Source of the DNA: Aphelocoma coerulescens
Taxonomy: Eukaryota > Chordata > Aves > Passeriformes > Corvidae
Direction of reading: 5' to 3'
NCBI RefSeq assembly: GCF_041296385.1
Contig: NW_027184085.1
Span: 54,837,109 to 54,901,108, forward strand
Length of the DNA stretch: 64,000 nt
Positions 1 through 13,800 of this stretch are shown here, piece after piece (positions within the stretch are counted from its first letter, which is position 1; each line of letters begins with the position of its first letter). Below the pieces are notes generated by a model. It was not told where the DNA came from and ran no database searches. It was given only the letters and a program-made list of their open reading frames with translations. The position numbers and the translations under genes were made by a program.

Positions 1-846
1 TAAAGAGCAGTCATTATTTTAGAAATAGGGAACCTCTGTAACTCTTCTATACAATACTTGAATAGCATATTCTCACAAAAAGCATTTGTTTGTGAACTAA
101 AGAGCTTGATCCAAAGCCCAATGGAGACTCTTCCAATGCATTCAATAAGCTTTGGATTAAGTCCTTCCTGAGGAACAGATGCAGGCTTTTATTCACGACC
201 AGTGGAACAATAAAAATGACAAGACAAAGAATAAAGTTGTCTGCAGAGAATAAAACAGTGTTGTCCTGCAACAGCTTAAATACATTAGGCTCTGTAGTTA
301 AAAGAAAGTCCTGTAGAGTTGGTCAAATTGTTTGTGTAGGCAATTCACAAAATGTACAGTTAAGAAATGTTTGAGTATCTACACATAAACACCTATACAT
401 ACTGTATTTCATTGATTATTAATCTTTATAGTATTTGCAAAAACTGAGTTATAAATATAACTATAAATTTCAGTAGTTCATGCACAGACAACACAGAAAT
501 AATTTGTTGCCATTATTGATCAAATCTGTGATGGAAGAAGGATCTGGAAGTTTTTTATGCCATAGCTCTTACAGGGATCCAAAGTGTTTACTGAGACCTG
601 GACTAGAGAATGGCTTTCTTTTAGTAAGTTTATCTCATTCAACATAGTGATTTCTTATCTGGCCCATGATGTTATCAAAATGCAAGCAAATAATGGGTGC
701 TGATGTGCGGAGACCTCTCCTGCCCCTGCAGGAAAATCTGGGGCCAGAGGCACCCCAGGAAAAAGAGTCTGATAAGGGAGATAAGCAACTGTGGGAGACA
801 CAGGAGAGTGGAGTAAAGTAAAAGTGACAGCAAACAAGAGGAACAA

Positions 847-897
847 TTAGCAGAAACTAAGCTTTAGCAGAAACTAAGCTTTAGCATAAACTAAGCA
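847..897. repeat. 17-bp tandem repeat, three copies
   Basis: The unit TTAGCAGAAACTAAGCT occurs at 847-863 and 864-880 without change, and at 881-897 with two differences (TTAGCATAAACTAAGCA). It is a minisatellite-like array too short to have an obvious function. Confidence 0.93.
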
Positions 898-3115
898 GAG
901 TGGGAACCTGGGACTTGCAGCAGAGGAAAAATATGAAGAGAATGTAATCAGAGGCTTTCAATAGGCCTGTGTAGATCTTGTGAAGAAATCTAGTGATAGA
1001 GAAAGAGTGAAATGTATGTTTTTGAAACACCTGCATGAATTTATGTAGAAAGTAGAAACTGGAATAGAAGCCTGATTAGAATAGATTGCAGTCATAGCAA
1101 AAAAAGACCTTCATAATGAATATGTGGAGAAAGACAAGTGGATTTTGAAAGAACTGAGGAACTGTTAGTGTCTGGGGCAAGAAAGTGTGATGAGCAGAAA
1201 AGGACATTACACAAAACTTTAAGCAGGAAAGAAAAAAAAAAGAAACAAAAGCTGACAACTAAGCTACTTCTATAATCATTAAAAATAACAACATTTAAAC
1301 TTTACCTGCTCATATTGAAATGTTCCTAGCTTTTTCAGCTCACAAGTAGCAGCCTCCAAAACAGGTCAGTTTTCTTAAATTCTGTACATCTAATTACTAG
1401 ACAAAGCCAACACAGTGGTTACTTCTGTTCCAAACATTAACTAAATGCAGAAAGGCACATTTTGTCATGACATCTTTTCCTGGAGCATTACCACAGATGT
1501 CCTCTGACAATAACAGAGAAGAGAAATCCTTCTGCCTTTGCTTTTACTCCTACATGGGGAACTGTGTCAGGCTCCAGTGACTGAAATCCCTACTACACAG
1601 AATATCAGGGCCCTCTTGCCATACTCCTAACATTCTCACCTTTATGTTGCTACAGTCTTGGTGAATGGTCCTGCAAATTCTCGATATCTCTCAATCTTCT
1701 GAGTTTTGCACGTTGAAGTGCTAATCTTCAGCCTTAAGCTACCTTCTCAACAATCTTTACCAAGCCCTGGAAAGACAAAATGCTGAATGCTTATTCTTTC
1801 TAGCACTATTGCAATGGTGTTAAATGCCTCCAACTGGAATGTGTTGTCTGCTGCAGAGTGGATGGCAACACTTGAAGTGGCTGAGAAAACCAAGACTGCC
1901 TGAAGGTTCTCAGAAAGTCAGAGACAAGTGGATAATATTTCAAAGAAGTGCATAATAGTTTCAAAGAAGAAATTATCATGACCAAGAATGTGGTTTTTTC
2001 CCCTCAAATAACAGTATCACAGTTTCCTAAAGATGTGTCCTTTTCTTGAATTAGAAAGGGAACAGGCCCAATGACCAAACCTATGGCCAGCTGAAAGACT
2101 GGCTGTCCCTGCAACAAACTGAAGTCTTAGCTTCACTGTGTTTTCTGATCATCAGAAGTGCAATCAGGCAAAATGAAGCTATAATAAGATGATATGAGAA
2201 CCTGATAATAGCTCTGCTGATTAAATATACACAGTATTCTGTATGGAAATCCAACTCTGCACTACAAAAGTGATGTGCATTTTAATGTCTAACTCACTGT
2301 TGGAGCAGGCAATCTTATTTGTCTTGGATATGGAGGTAGGGGGTCGTGTTTTACACAGGTACCACTTGACAGTGTTCTTACTCTGCTTAGACAGTTTACA
2401 TGCAGAGTCACAAGAATAAAACTACAATGCCAGGGGTCAAACATAATGCCTGATCACTTTGAACGACTCGTTTCCCTGACCAATGTTGCCTGCCTCCACG
2501 ATGATACAAAGATGCTCTCGAGAGCAATTAGCAGAAATAACTGGAAATGAACTTTTAGCTGTGTGCTGTGACATGTGGTTCAGTAACTCAGATGAATCCT
2601 CCTCTCCATCACCCAGCCCAGCTCTGATGACTTCAGCATGAGGTGAGCTTTCAGACAGGACAAGGGATGGGGAGTGCAGCCTGAGAAAGCAGGGATGAGA
2701 CTGGGCAGGAGCCAGTTGGGAAAGAATCAGCTGCAGGAAATAACTGATTTTTGATGTTGGCTTCTACTTTGCCTTGGTGTTTTGCTGCATTTTGTGTCTG
2801 AATTTCAGCAGTACCTGTTCATGGTGGGCATAGTAGCCAGATACATATGAAACTGCCTGAAGAGCCAGGAAGAAGGGGATATGAGGCCATGCAGGCTTTG
2901 AAAGATGACCAGGGATTTTTGCTGTCCGGCCTCACAATCTTCAGATACTTGTACTGTGCAGAAAAAGCATTTCCATTATAAACTGATCCAGAGTGATGAA
3001 AGTATCAAAGCCTCTGTCATTTTGAGTTATCTGGAAGGTTTTCATCCACAACATTTATGGCAGCAGGGCAAGAGGGAGGATGAGGGGAAGGGGCATATCC
3101 TAGATCTGCTTGAAT

Positions 3116-3150
3116 TTTTGTTTGTTTGTTTGTTTGTTTGTTTGTTTTTG
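3116..3150. repeat. (TTTG)n microsatellite
   Basis: About seven consecutive TTTG units, ending in TTTTTG. Such arrays are often polymorphic. Confidence 0.95.
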
Positions 3151-6100
3151 AGCAGCTGAATAGTGAAATCAGTTATTTTTTTCCATAAATTTCTGGACTT
3201 ACTTAGGTTCTTTGGTAATTTAATATTTCATAACACCAATGAAAAAGCAAATTAATGTTCTATATTTCTGATCAAATATATGACACCAAAATATTAGTAT
3301 TCTTTTCACTGCAAGACAAATTCTTTCAGCCTACTGCTGATCTTTTTTAAGGTCCTAAAGGTTTTGTTGAAATTAGAAGTTGTTCACCCAGATGATCTCT
3401 CAATCTCCTGTACAGCAGTATAACAGAAAACCCAAATGTTGTGTATGTTCATCTTCTTCCTTGTTGCCAGTCAATTCCTAACATTCCTTGTTAGCAGCAA
3501 TGATGGTGGAAAAATAAAGACAACCAGCTGCAGTTTATGCTACTCCCACACACATACACTTTTTGAGCAAAAGCTGCAAGAATGCTCAGTAATAAAGTAC
3601 ACGGTATTCTGAACGCGCACTCTAAAGAGAGCTGCAGGCATAACAGGATGTGTTTTAAATGCAACAATGAAGAGACAGCAGTTTGCTATTTAGAAAAGAA
3701 GGGAGAAACATAAAAAACCCTCCAAGATTACGCACAAACTTTGGCTTTTTCAACAATAGGTCCAGTTTGGCTAGTTCAGAGCATGTTACATGGAGTGGCT
3801 CTTAGGGAGGACTACAAATTTCCCCTCTGGTCAGGGAGAGTATTCCAAGTGTAGCATTTGTTTACCGATCCATATCCTGTCTTCACTGATTATGAATGTC
3901 ATTGCCTATTCGATGTAAGAATTTTCTACACTTTATTGAAAGTGGCCATTGGCTTGAACCCTACAGTCAATAGCACGGTCAGGATCTAAGTGTAGCTTGT
4001 TGCTTCTTTGTTAATAGTTCATTAAAGGGAAGGGAACTTTATGATGGCCCAGGTCTCCCCTTGGAGTAAGTTGGTTGTTGAAAATAAAGATATGAGGATT
4101 TCTCTTTCCTGTTTCTATTAATTGAAAATATTATTGAAACAATACTGCAACTAGGTCTGCATAGATTATTTTTGGAGTTGATGTTGAACTGATAGTTTTC
4201 TTATATGAAAATAGAATTGCCCATTTGGCATATTTTGGATGTCTCTCTCAGCAAATGCAAACTTGGAAGAGTTTATAAACAACTGCTCCATATAATTCTT
4301 GCCTCAAACACCAGGATCGTCCCTTCCACAAATTGTTAAGACTTTATTAAAGAAAATTTCAGCTCTTTATCATTTGCTGTAACTAAATTAAAATTTTTTC
4401 CATGCAGGTTAGGATACTCTCAAGGACTTTATTGACTTTCCTGTGCTGGCATTTTGCTGATTCTGCTCACGCTACATTAGTAGTAACACTGAGTCAGCCT
4501 CCCTCTTCCAAAATTATGTCATTAAACCTCCTCCTTCAGTGGGGGGTCTGTATAAAATAAACGAGACCTCTTTTTTAAAACCAAGGAGGAAACAACACTA
4601 AGTCAGATTTTGTTCTGTGTGATGTTATGGTCCCAAGCATTGGAAGTTACTGTGCTATTAAAACAAATTGCATTCCACAGTCATTGAACATTTTTCCCCT
4701 CTTCCCTAAGTATGACCTTAACTTAAGGTAGAGAAAGTTACGGGCTGATTAAACTCCAGCTGAGAGCTTTCCCAGCAGCCCTAAAGGTCCTGCTTGTGAC
4801 ATTACAGCTGTCACAAAGTGATACTGCATTGAGCAGAGCACTGATAGCATCCAGGGCACAATGTCTGGGAATGCCTGTGCAAGTCCATGCTCCAGGCTGC
4901 AATCAGAATGATTTAAATATCTGATTTAACCATAACACGAAGGTTTCATTTTGACTTCTTTGCACTATCAATTTGAACCTTAATTTTATTGCTTGTATTA
5001 TAAATTATTTCCCTAATGAAAAGTAGTTTCTTATTGACTGGTGTCTCTGAGGATGTGTTGACTTGCTGCTTTATAGATTTAACCTTAAATCTGGTCATTG
5101 TTTTCGATACCCAAGAGGATTTACCAATTTTGATACCCAATTTGGTATTGTGTTGTCCATTCTAAATTGTAAACTACACGTAGCCAGATTTGTATTTTTT
5201 ATTAGTAGATCTGTTTTGTTTTGGTATTATTTAAGCATCATCTTGTTCCAGCACTGTTTCAATTTTATCAGCACCATAGGAAATAAAAAAATAAAGCCTG
5301 TAGGAAATCAGGATTTTGGGAAAATATTTTTTTTTTTAGCTGGTAAAAGGAAGAAGTAAATATTATAAGAAAAATCAAAATGTGTTATGTGTTTCCATTT
5401 TCCTCATTCAAAAAAAGGAGTTATGCAGATGCTGGCTTTAGTTGATTATTTATCATGGCCTTTAAAATCTTAAAGGTAGCTGATGTGAGCTTCTGACACT
5501 AGTTTTTATCCATAGACCAGAAGAAGACACAAATTTGCTGCGTTTTGTTTTTAAATGCTTCTCTAAATAAAGGGTTAGGTATTGGGTGAAATTTAACTAA
5601 CTGTAATTAAAAAAGCCCAAACAACAACTCTACTGTTGTAGCAGATGTATGAAATATGCTTCATCAGTTTCATATGAACCTATTTAAGAGCCTTAATTGG
5701 TGCTTTAATTTAAAAGATGTGTGAAAAATTAAAATAAACTTAGGCATTAATATGGGCTATGTATACTCAAGTTTGCATCTTTATTTAAAAATGTCTTGTC
5801 TATAGTGTAAAATTTTTGGAGACACTTCTAGTTTTTAACATGGTTGTTTTTGTCTTCAGAAAAAAACTTCTTCAGGCTCAGCAATGTTGGTGACGGTGAA
5901 GATGAATATCTTGGCCCTGCAGGAATTCACTTTCTGTTCACTGCCTTTCCACTCTCTGTATCTTACTGACAATTTCATTTGCTGCTGTTAAAAACAGATG
6001 GCTGCACATGATCACAGTGAGAACGACAAAGAAAAAGGAGTATTCCCGTCATGGCTTTTCCACCAAAACAGTGTGTTTCCACATGCCACCCCACTACACC

Positions 6101-7297
6101 TGGCTACCAGATGAGTGCAACACTGCTCACACACTTGCCCTCATCATGTTGGCAAGCTGCCCAGCAGATGGAAGGAGATGGGGTAGCAGTATTTGCAGGG
6201 GGGCCTGAGAAAAAGAGAATAGAACATGCAAGGGAAGATGTGTGGTAGATTGACTGACAGTGAGGAAGGATAGAGCATTGGTTTGACACCATCTTCCATG
6301 AACTGCCAGGATTATTTAAGCAAACTTCTCAAGAGATTCACTTTTGTTGAAAATCCTCCTAATCCTAACCGTTGCAGTGGACTTCTAGATATTTAGAAAG
6401 AGGCCCTGTGGTAGCCAAGTGAATGCATTTTACACCAATGGTGTCTGCTGTGCGAAACTACTCCCTGCATGACAGCCTCCTTGCAGCTGAAGATGTGACG
6501 CACTCCACTGAGCATGGGGTCCATCAAGAATTATGTTTGAACACAGTGCAGAACCCTGTGCCTCCCACAAGGACATGGTGAGAGGAGACTTACCACTGTG
6601 CCCTCCTTGGCTTCAGAACTTTCACAGGAGCATGGTCCCGGTGGGTCCCTCAGCAGCATAGCCAATCCTCCTGCACCTACAAAACCAAAGACATTTATTG
6701 CCCATGGGAGAATATGCATGGCTGAGAGATTGCTTTGCTTTGATTAGATCCATTTCTACCTGCCACTCTCTGTCATCAGCCTGGTGTTTTGTCAGTGTTG
6801 TTAAAGAAAGCAGAAAGGCTACAAAATCTATGACTGACAAATATCTTTGTCAGCTGGAGACAGCTCTGTGTGCTGCAGAGAGGCAGCTACCTCTGGGGGA
6901 AAATGCAACATATGCTTAGTGTTGACACAGCGTGCCATGGCTCAGGAAGAACGTACTCCATTTCTGACCGCTCAGTGGCCATCCCTGTCTCTAGGGTGAT
7001 TCCCAGTGCCAGAGCTGCCCTAGTTCCTGATGGGGTGGCGGGATGGCCCTGACTGCCAGGTCCAGCCTTGTCAACCCCAGGCATCTCCCTAGACACTGGC
7101 TGCTCACTGGTGTTGCTGTGCTGAAGGTGCGCCTGTGCTCACACCATTCCCTGCATGAGCTTGTCCTGTCTTGGGGAGAAACCAGAGGACTCTTCATCAC
7201 TTCTGTGTGTCCAAAGGACAGGGTAACTGAGAGCATCTAGACCCCTAACTAAGAGTATGTCATTAGAGAATGCTGTTCGTCATGCAGGCACAGGTAA

Positions 7298-7331
7298 CTG
7301 ACATGACCCACTGCTTATCGGGTCATGTCAG
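7298..7331. repeat. Perfect 12-bp hairpin
   Basis: CTGACATGACCC at 7298-7309 is the exact reverse complement of GGGTCATGTCAG at 7320-7331, around a 10-nt loop. No neighbouring gene explains it. Confidence 0.9.
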
Positions 7332-10300
7332 GTCACAAGCACAGCTCACAGGGCATGGTGTGGGCTGCCTGTCTGGGAGAACCTCTGCATGTTTATTTCT
7401 ACATCACACTTAGGCCTTAAAGAAGGTAGGAACATATCCGCTGATTTCACCTTCAAGGACAATCTTGCTTAAGCGTAGCTAACCACAGGCAGCTGCTTGG
7501 TTGCTTTTGGAATTTCTGTAGCAACAGCAATAATTAAATAATGTTGGGTTAGAGTTAGATTAAATCCGTGAATATTTTCTAAGATATGAAATTAAATTAT
7601 AGGAGTTACATAATCTCCTCTATAGAGGAGCAAGATGTATAAGGATTTGTATATCATCTCCAGTAACTCTGCTGCAGGTACACTGGGAGTACATTGAATA
7701 ATGTTCTTTATGCTGCCACAGCACAGTGCATGCCTACTAAGTTTGAAATGGGTCTGTCATGTAATAATCCATCTTGAAATGGCTCTGCAGCCCTTGGTCA
7801 ATACAAGGATAGTTATTAATGCCTTCTGCTGTTACTTGAGTCTATGATATTGAGTGTGTCTCTTCAACCCACTGCTATTTGTGCATGCACTACAGTTGTG
7901 TTATTATTACTTATGCAAAAAGGATCTGTGCTTCAGATATGCCCTTTGCATATTTGTTGCTCCAGCAGACAGTGGCACATGCTAACAGTGTTAGCTTGAG
8001 CTGTAGTCAAGAGACTTTCACTACAGACCTGCATCTTTCCTCCTAACAATATTAGTTGGTTGCAGCTTCAGTTAGACTTCTTTTGCTCTGTGAGAAGAGT
8101 ATAAAAAGTGCCGGTGGAACTTACGTGTCCATAAAAGTCCTGAAAATGCTTTTAACTTTTTCCAGCACAGGTTCTTTGGAGCTGGCCCTTCCTCTAGCTA
8201 CCTGCTGAGCTATGGTGTCCATGTAGTCCACAGAGCCAACAGGTAGCCCCCAGGCAGGTTTGAGAACTAGATTAAAACCAATGTGAGTAGTAATGGAATT
8301 GAGACCTTTTTTCTTGTGTTCTCCACACTCTGAAAAAGCCCATGAAGTCAGAGCTCTAATCCTGTGACTTTACCACAGGACTGATCCCTTCTTTGCATTC
8401 ATCTCTATGCTCTACGGGGTTCCCATAGAGCATTGCTGCTTTGGAAGTGATGCTGCAGAAAAAGCAACTACTTTATTCTGCCCTGAGTTCTTTTTTTCTT
8501 ATTTTATTTCCTTCCAGCTCCCTTTGATAGCTTTATTCATGCTAATCTCAGGCCAAAAGGATCCTTCTTTTTGGTATATCTATATATAACATTTCAGCAT
8601 AATGGGGCTTTGATTGTCTGCTGACATCTATATGCTCTCCTGCTATCCAAAACCAGATGTGAAATAGAGCTGTGTGGCTTTTTATACCATATCACTAAAA
8701 CTTCCCTTCATACCCAAGCCACTGTGCATCTTTTTCAGCAATGTATTTGGAATTGTGAAGTCTTTGCATGTTAACCTTGAATGGATGCCTCCTCATTACG
8801 TAGTAGCTGTTGGACTGGATCAGAGGATGGAAGCAGGTGGTGCTGAAGTACCTAAATCTGTATTATAAATACTTCCAGGGTTTGATGTCAGACTAGATTT
8901 AGTCCAATTCCTTGGAGTGAATGTTACCGTACTGTCATAAGGAGTAATAGTTGATTTGAATATTTGTGTTTACGCCAGGGTTTGAAAAGTGTTTCATGTG
9001 ACCCTTCAGCAGACCAAACCTTCGGGTTTGATTTCCTCCAAAATCATTCTTGCACGCAACTCAACGGTACCACCTGTTATGTGAATCACTCCACATCTGA
9101 ATCAATTGCAAATGTGGTAGAGGAGTTTGCTAAGAACTCTACTACTGCTCTCTGATGAAATGCTGATGTATGTGCAGTCTATGCCCACCAAGAAAGCGTA
9201 GCCTGTTGACTAGGATGCTCAGTGGAGTTGTGGGTTACCTAATTTCACACTTGTGCCACAACTAGTGTTCTGCATTCACCTTGGAAGGCACTGGTGCTGT
9301 CTTAAGTTGTCCACTTGTAAGACATATTCCCTATTGATGTGACAACACTTGAAGGATTAAGAAGAGAACATTACAGTGGTAATAAATGTACCTAACTAGA
9401 AAAAAGAGTCATGAAAGTCTGAGGCCTAGAAATTAACATGTATAAGAAAATTATGTATTTCCTATACATCTCACAAAATAAATATCATGAGTAGACTTCA
9501 TCCCCACGCTGGTTTTGGTGAGAGGTCATATGTGCTATAGCATGGACCTCAGACCTGATTTACATGAGGGACATGGCAACTTCATAATCACCCTTGGATT
9601 GAGAAAAAAAAAATCCAAGCATGTTCACATCCCTGGACATGTTTTAAAGGCCTAGATAGTACCAGTTCCTGCTGCCATTATCACAGCTAAAATTTTGCTT
9701 TTATAATTGTGTGTACAGCAGTGATGAAGTAACTCAACCAGAACAGCTGCAGGGCAGCTCCATCAGCACTATTGGGGCTCAGTGGCTTTTCATCCATCTC
9801 TGTGCATGCTAGCTCCACTTCTGTGCAGCACTGTGCTGACTTCTTTGTTTCCTTTTATTTGCTGTTGATTTCAACTGTGAATAGGGTTTGATGGATGACA
9901 GGAGTTTTGCAATAAAGAGGACCGAATAATACTACAGGAATGAAGCTGAGCTAACAGTCTTTCCTTAGGAGACATATCCATGCAGACTTGGGAGAGAATC
10001 AAGGTGCAGATAATTAGAAGGAATCAGCCAGTAGAGAATGGAACAGGTGTTGTCAAGACAGGAAGGATGAAATTTGAGTAAAAGTCCAGTAAGATTAGTT
10101 CCTGGTGATTGGCAGTGAATGTGCATAACATGGATGAAAAATAAAGCTACTGATGGGGAATCTGGAAAACTGCTGTGCACACCCACTCATTGCTCTTAAC
10201 AAACAAGGGGAGATTTTACCAGCCTGTTCCTGAATCACAGGTCTTCATGGTCAGCACTGTGACCATGGGGAAGCACCTCTGATTGGGCTAGCTTTGACTT

Positions 10301-10875
10301 GGGGGCACTACACTCATCTCAAGGGACCTCGCTCCACCAGCCTCAGTCTCTCAAACCCTTGGGTTTCTGTTCTACTTCCACAGAAGCTAGACAGGGAAGG
10401 GAAACAAGGTGAAATTCAGCTACTAAAGTATGTGAACTCTCTGCAGTGACCCCAAACTCTGTTAGAAAACCCAGGAACTACAGACTTAGGGTCTTAGTTT
10501 TGATATTTGTTTTAGCAACAGAATGCTCTGTGTTTTCAGCATATGAATTCCATTGCTGTGTATTTGAGCTGTCAGGAAACAACTCCAAACATATGCCATA
10601 CAGCCATTAGCACTGGAGCAGTCTCTATGCATCCGAAATCTGGCAGCCTACATCCTCTTGTCAAAGAAACTGGTGCAGTAAAGGAGCAGGTTGTAGCATA
10701 AGAAGAGCTGAATCAGAGAAAAATTTCAGGGCAAATATTTGTCTCCTCAGAGGAAAAGGTAGACAAAGTACTTAAGGGTATTCACCAGGAAAACTAAACC
10801 AAGCTTTCTTCACTTCTCACAAGATAGTAATTTTTGTCTGACCAAATCAACTGTTTGCTTGCATGCAACAGATGC

Positions 10876-10891
10876 AACAGATGCATCTGTT
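10876..10891. repeat. 16-bp perfect palindrome
   Basis: AACAGATGCATCTGTT is fully self-complementary. It directly follows two tandem copies of GCAACAGAT (10865-10882), so it may have arisen by a small inversion of that unit. It contains an E-box-like CAGATG and its complement. Confidence 0.85.
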
Positions 10892-13800
10892 TATTCTCTT
10901 TCACTGAGACAGGTTGCTTGTGGGACCCCTTCTAGTCCTTTTCAAAGCCAAGGTACATTGAATATGTGTCCCAAAAGCATAAACTACTGCTCCCAAATTT
11001 CCTTTCTCCCTGCTGCAGGGTGCTCACATCCCAGGTCTATTGGCCAGTCTGCTGCTCACCAGAGTTTCTCCTGCCCTGCTCAGAATGGAAGGGAACAGGT
11101 CAGCCCAAACCTCATAGATCCTGGATCATCATTTAACTTGGTCTTCAACAGGCCAAAGAGGCAATTTGTTAGAGCAACTATTTTCACTTGGATCACAGGA
11201 ATTCCTGCTGTATCTCAGTCTGCTTTCTTTCAGCTAGGCAGGACTTGTCATTTAAAATGAAAGACCAACTATGTCCTTGTGTTGATATCTTGGCAGTGCC
11301 CAGCTGAGCCAGCAGATACCATGTTACACTACAAAGTAGAATTTGCCACCCTAGTAGAGTTTGTGATTCCTGTGATTAATAGAAGGTCATTCAGAAAAAT
11401 AAAATCCTTGAAGAAGGACAGGTAGAAAAAAAAAAGACACAGTCTAGGAACAAAGATCTTCCAGCAAGAGTGCTGATATGTTTATTTATTCAACCACTGA
11501 ATGGCTTGGTGGCTTCCTGGTGTTCAGACTGGGAGAGGTCACATAGCAGCAGGAAGAAAAAGGCATAACTAAAGTGGTGAAGAATACCACTCATTTATCT
11601 GGTTTTTGTGCTTTTCTTTAATTAATGCTCTGTTGAGGCATTGCATGCTTGCTATATTTTGAAACAACGGTAGGGAAACTTTCTTACCCTTTTAGCCACA
11701 TTTTGAGGGCTCATCTCTAAGAGTTAAGAAAATATTTTATATTCTGTTTAATAAAATCTTCAGTCTTAGAAAATCTATTGCAGAGAGTGCTGTAGGTGCC
11801 ACTTCTTTGTGATGTGTCTCTCTGATAGCAATTCTCTTAAGCATACTAGCTCACATAATCTGTTTTTCTGCATCTGGTAGTAATTTTATTCACTGGTGAG
11901 TGCACTGGTCAGAGAACTAGTGGCACAATTCTCTTTTGCTGATTTGCTTTTCCTTTCCAAATGGTTCCTCTTTTTTCAGCTTTCACACTGTGATGCATTT
12001 TGCACTTAAGTGCAAATAAGACAAAAATGTCCCTACTTGTAGTAGTAGGAGGGAAGTCTCACTTACTTATGCCCCAAGGAAAAGGAGCCCCTACTGGTGA
12101 CATCCCTGAGAGTGCTGGTTGGTTTGTGACCATGCCAGAAGCACTGTGCTGCATCTGTACTAAGTGTCAAAGTCTCAATCTCCAAAATTCAGGTGCACAT
12201 TTTAGATGCAGATGTCTGGCAGCATTTTGGAAAATACCTAAGAAGACTTTCATTTGTGGTTCCAGGCAGAGCAATTAAAGCCATTGCACAGGTTTCCATC
12301 ACTGAGATGGATTAGCTCTCTTCAACTCAGGCCTTCAGGATTGATTTGGACAAGACCAGTCTAGAAATACTCTTGATATGGTTTTTGCATGCTTCAGTTG
12401 TGGGGGAAGTGATGGTGGCTTCGAAGACCGGTGTATCTTCAGCCATTGCTACAAGGTCATGCAATACCAGTCTCAATACCTGTCCTTTACTTGTTTTAAC
12501 AAGGAATTTCTACCTACTGACATAGTTTCTAGTGACCAACAGTGATGAACTACTGTTGATTCAGATCTTGTGTGCGTTTTCTCTTAGATTTAGCTCGGTG
12601 GGAAAAATCCTTTTAATAGTTAGTTCTAGTACCATAAAATAGCTGCAAGTGTGGAATGAAGTTCATAATTTCTGCTATGAAGCAATCAAAATGCCCTCAG
12701 AACCATAATCTACATATATTTTGGAAAGAAACCTTAAGTATAGACCAACCCTAAGATTAAAGCTATTCTAAGAGAATAAGATTGCAATGTTGCTTAGAAA
12801 ATAGCTCCCAGTCCCAGCAATCTTGATCACACTGAAGAGCTTTTGATGGAAGCAAGAGAGAACCAGTAAAATTTTTGACAGAAAAATGTCAGCAAAAAAT
12901 AAGCTAAAACCCTGACATGGGTTTGGAGACATGAGGAAGGGAAAAACCTGTGAATTTTGTTTCTCTCACTTGTAATAATTTGTCTTGGAATAAATTCTCT
13001 TATTTGGAATTACCAGTAAAAAGTGTGGTATTCTGTTGTTAAAAGAACAGATAGCCTCCCAACTTTGTCTAGAGTTAGTTCCTGTATGTGGCAGAAGTGC
13101 AGCCAAATGATGAATTCATTGCATTGAAGAAGGGTTTAAAATTAGCAGAGAACTCCTTGAATGGTATGAAGTAGGGAAGCACGAGTGATATAATGCAAGT
13201 TCTTTTTAATCATGACACCTTAAGCCTAACCACAGAAAGAAAGCAGAAGGTAGGAGAAAGATTATCTCCTACTGATAACAGTTCTCTGTGAGAAGAAAGA
13301 AAAGCCATCACTTAGAGGAATAGCACTGAAAGTTCATCTGTAATGCAGTGGAGGAGACAGCTTGTGGTGCTCATCTCACTGCACCTGTATAAAGAATTTC
13401 TTGGCCCCAAGAAATGCATGTGTGTAAATAACAATGAAGATGAGCTTCTAACCTTCTCAGCATAGCCAACAGAAAGGACTGGAAGAGCTATGTGAAATTC
13501 CCTTAGCTGCTAAGTCAGACAGTTTATCTCCTCTCTTCCTTGCTGATCTTGCCCACACTGATGCAGACAAGGCATGTTTTTGTGATTATATTTTATATTA
13601 CTTGAATTAGAGCTGCAATTGCATGTACCAATGGTTAGGAATGCTCCATACATATGCAGAAGATGTTGTGGAAGCATCTCCAGTAGTTGAAAGTGACGTG
13701 TGCAGTCAAACCTACTTTAGTCTTTGTTGACATTTAGCAGCAGACAGGACATTCCCCACTAGTATCGGATGCTACTGCTGAAGTGAACGGCTGTGCCTTT

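Noticed and set aside
10859..11260. 133-codon plus-strand frame
   Set aside because: No domain, starts in a small repeat, has no splice or UTR context and no recognisable family.
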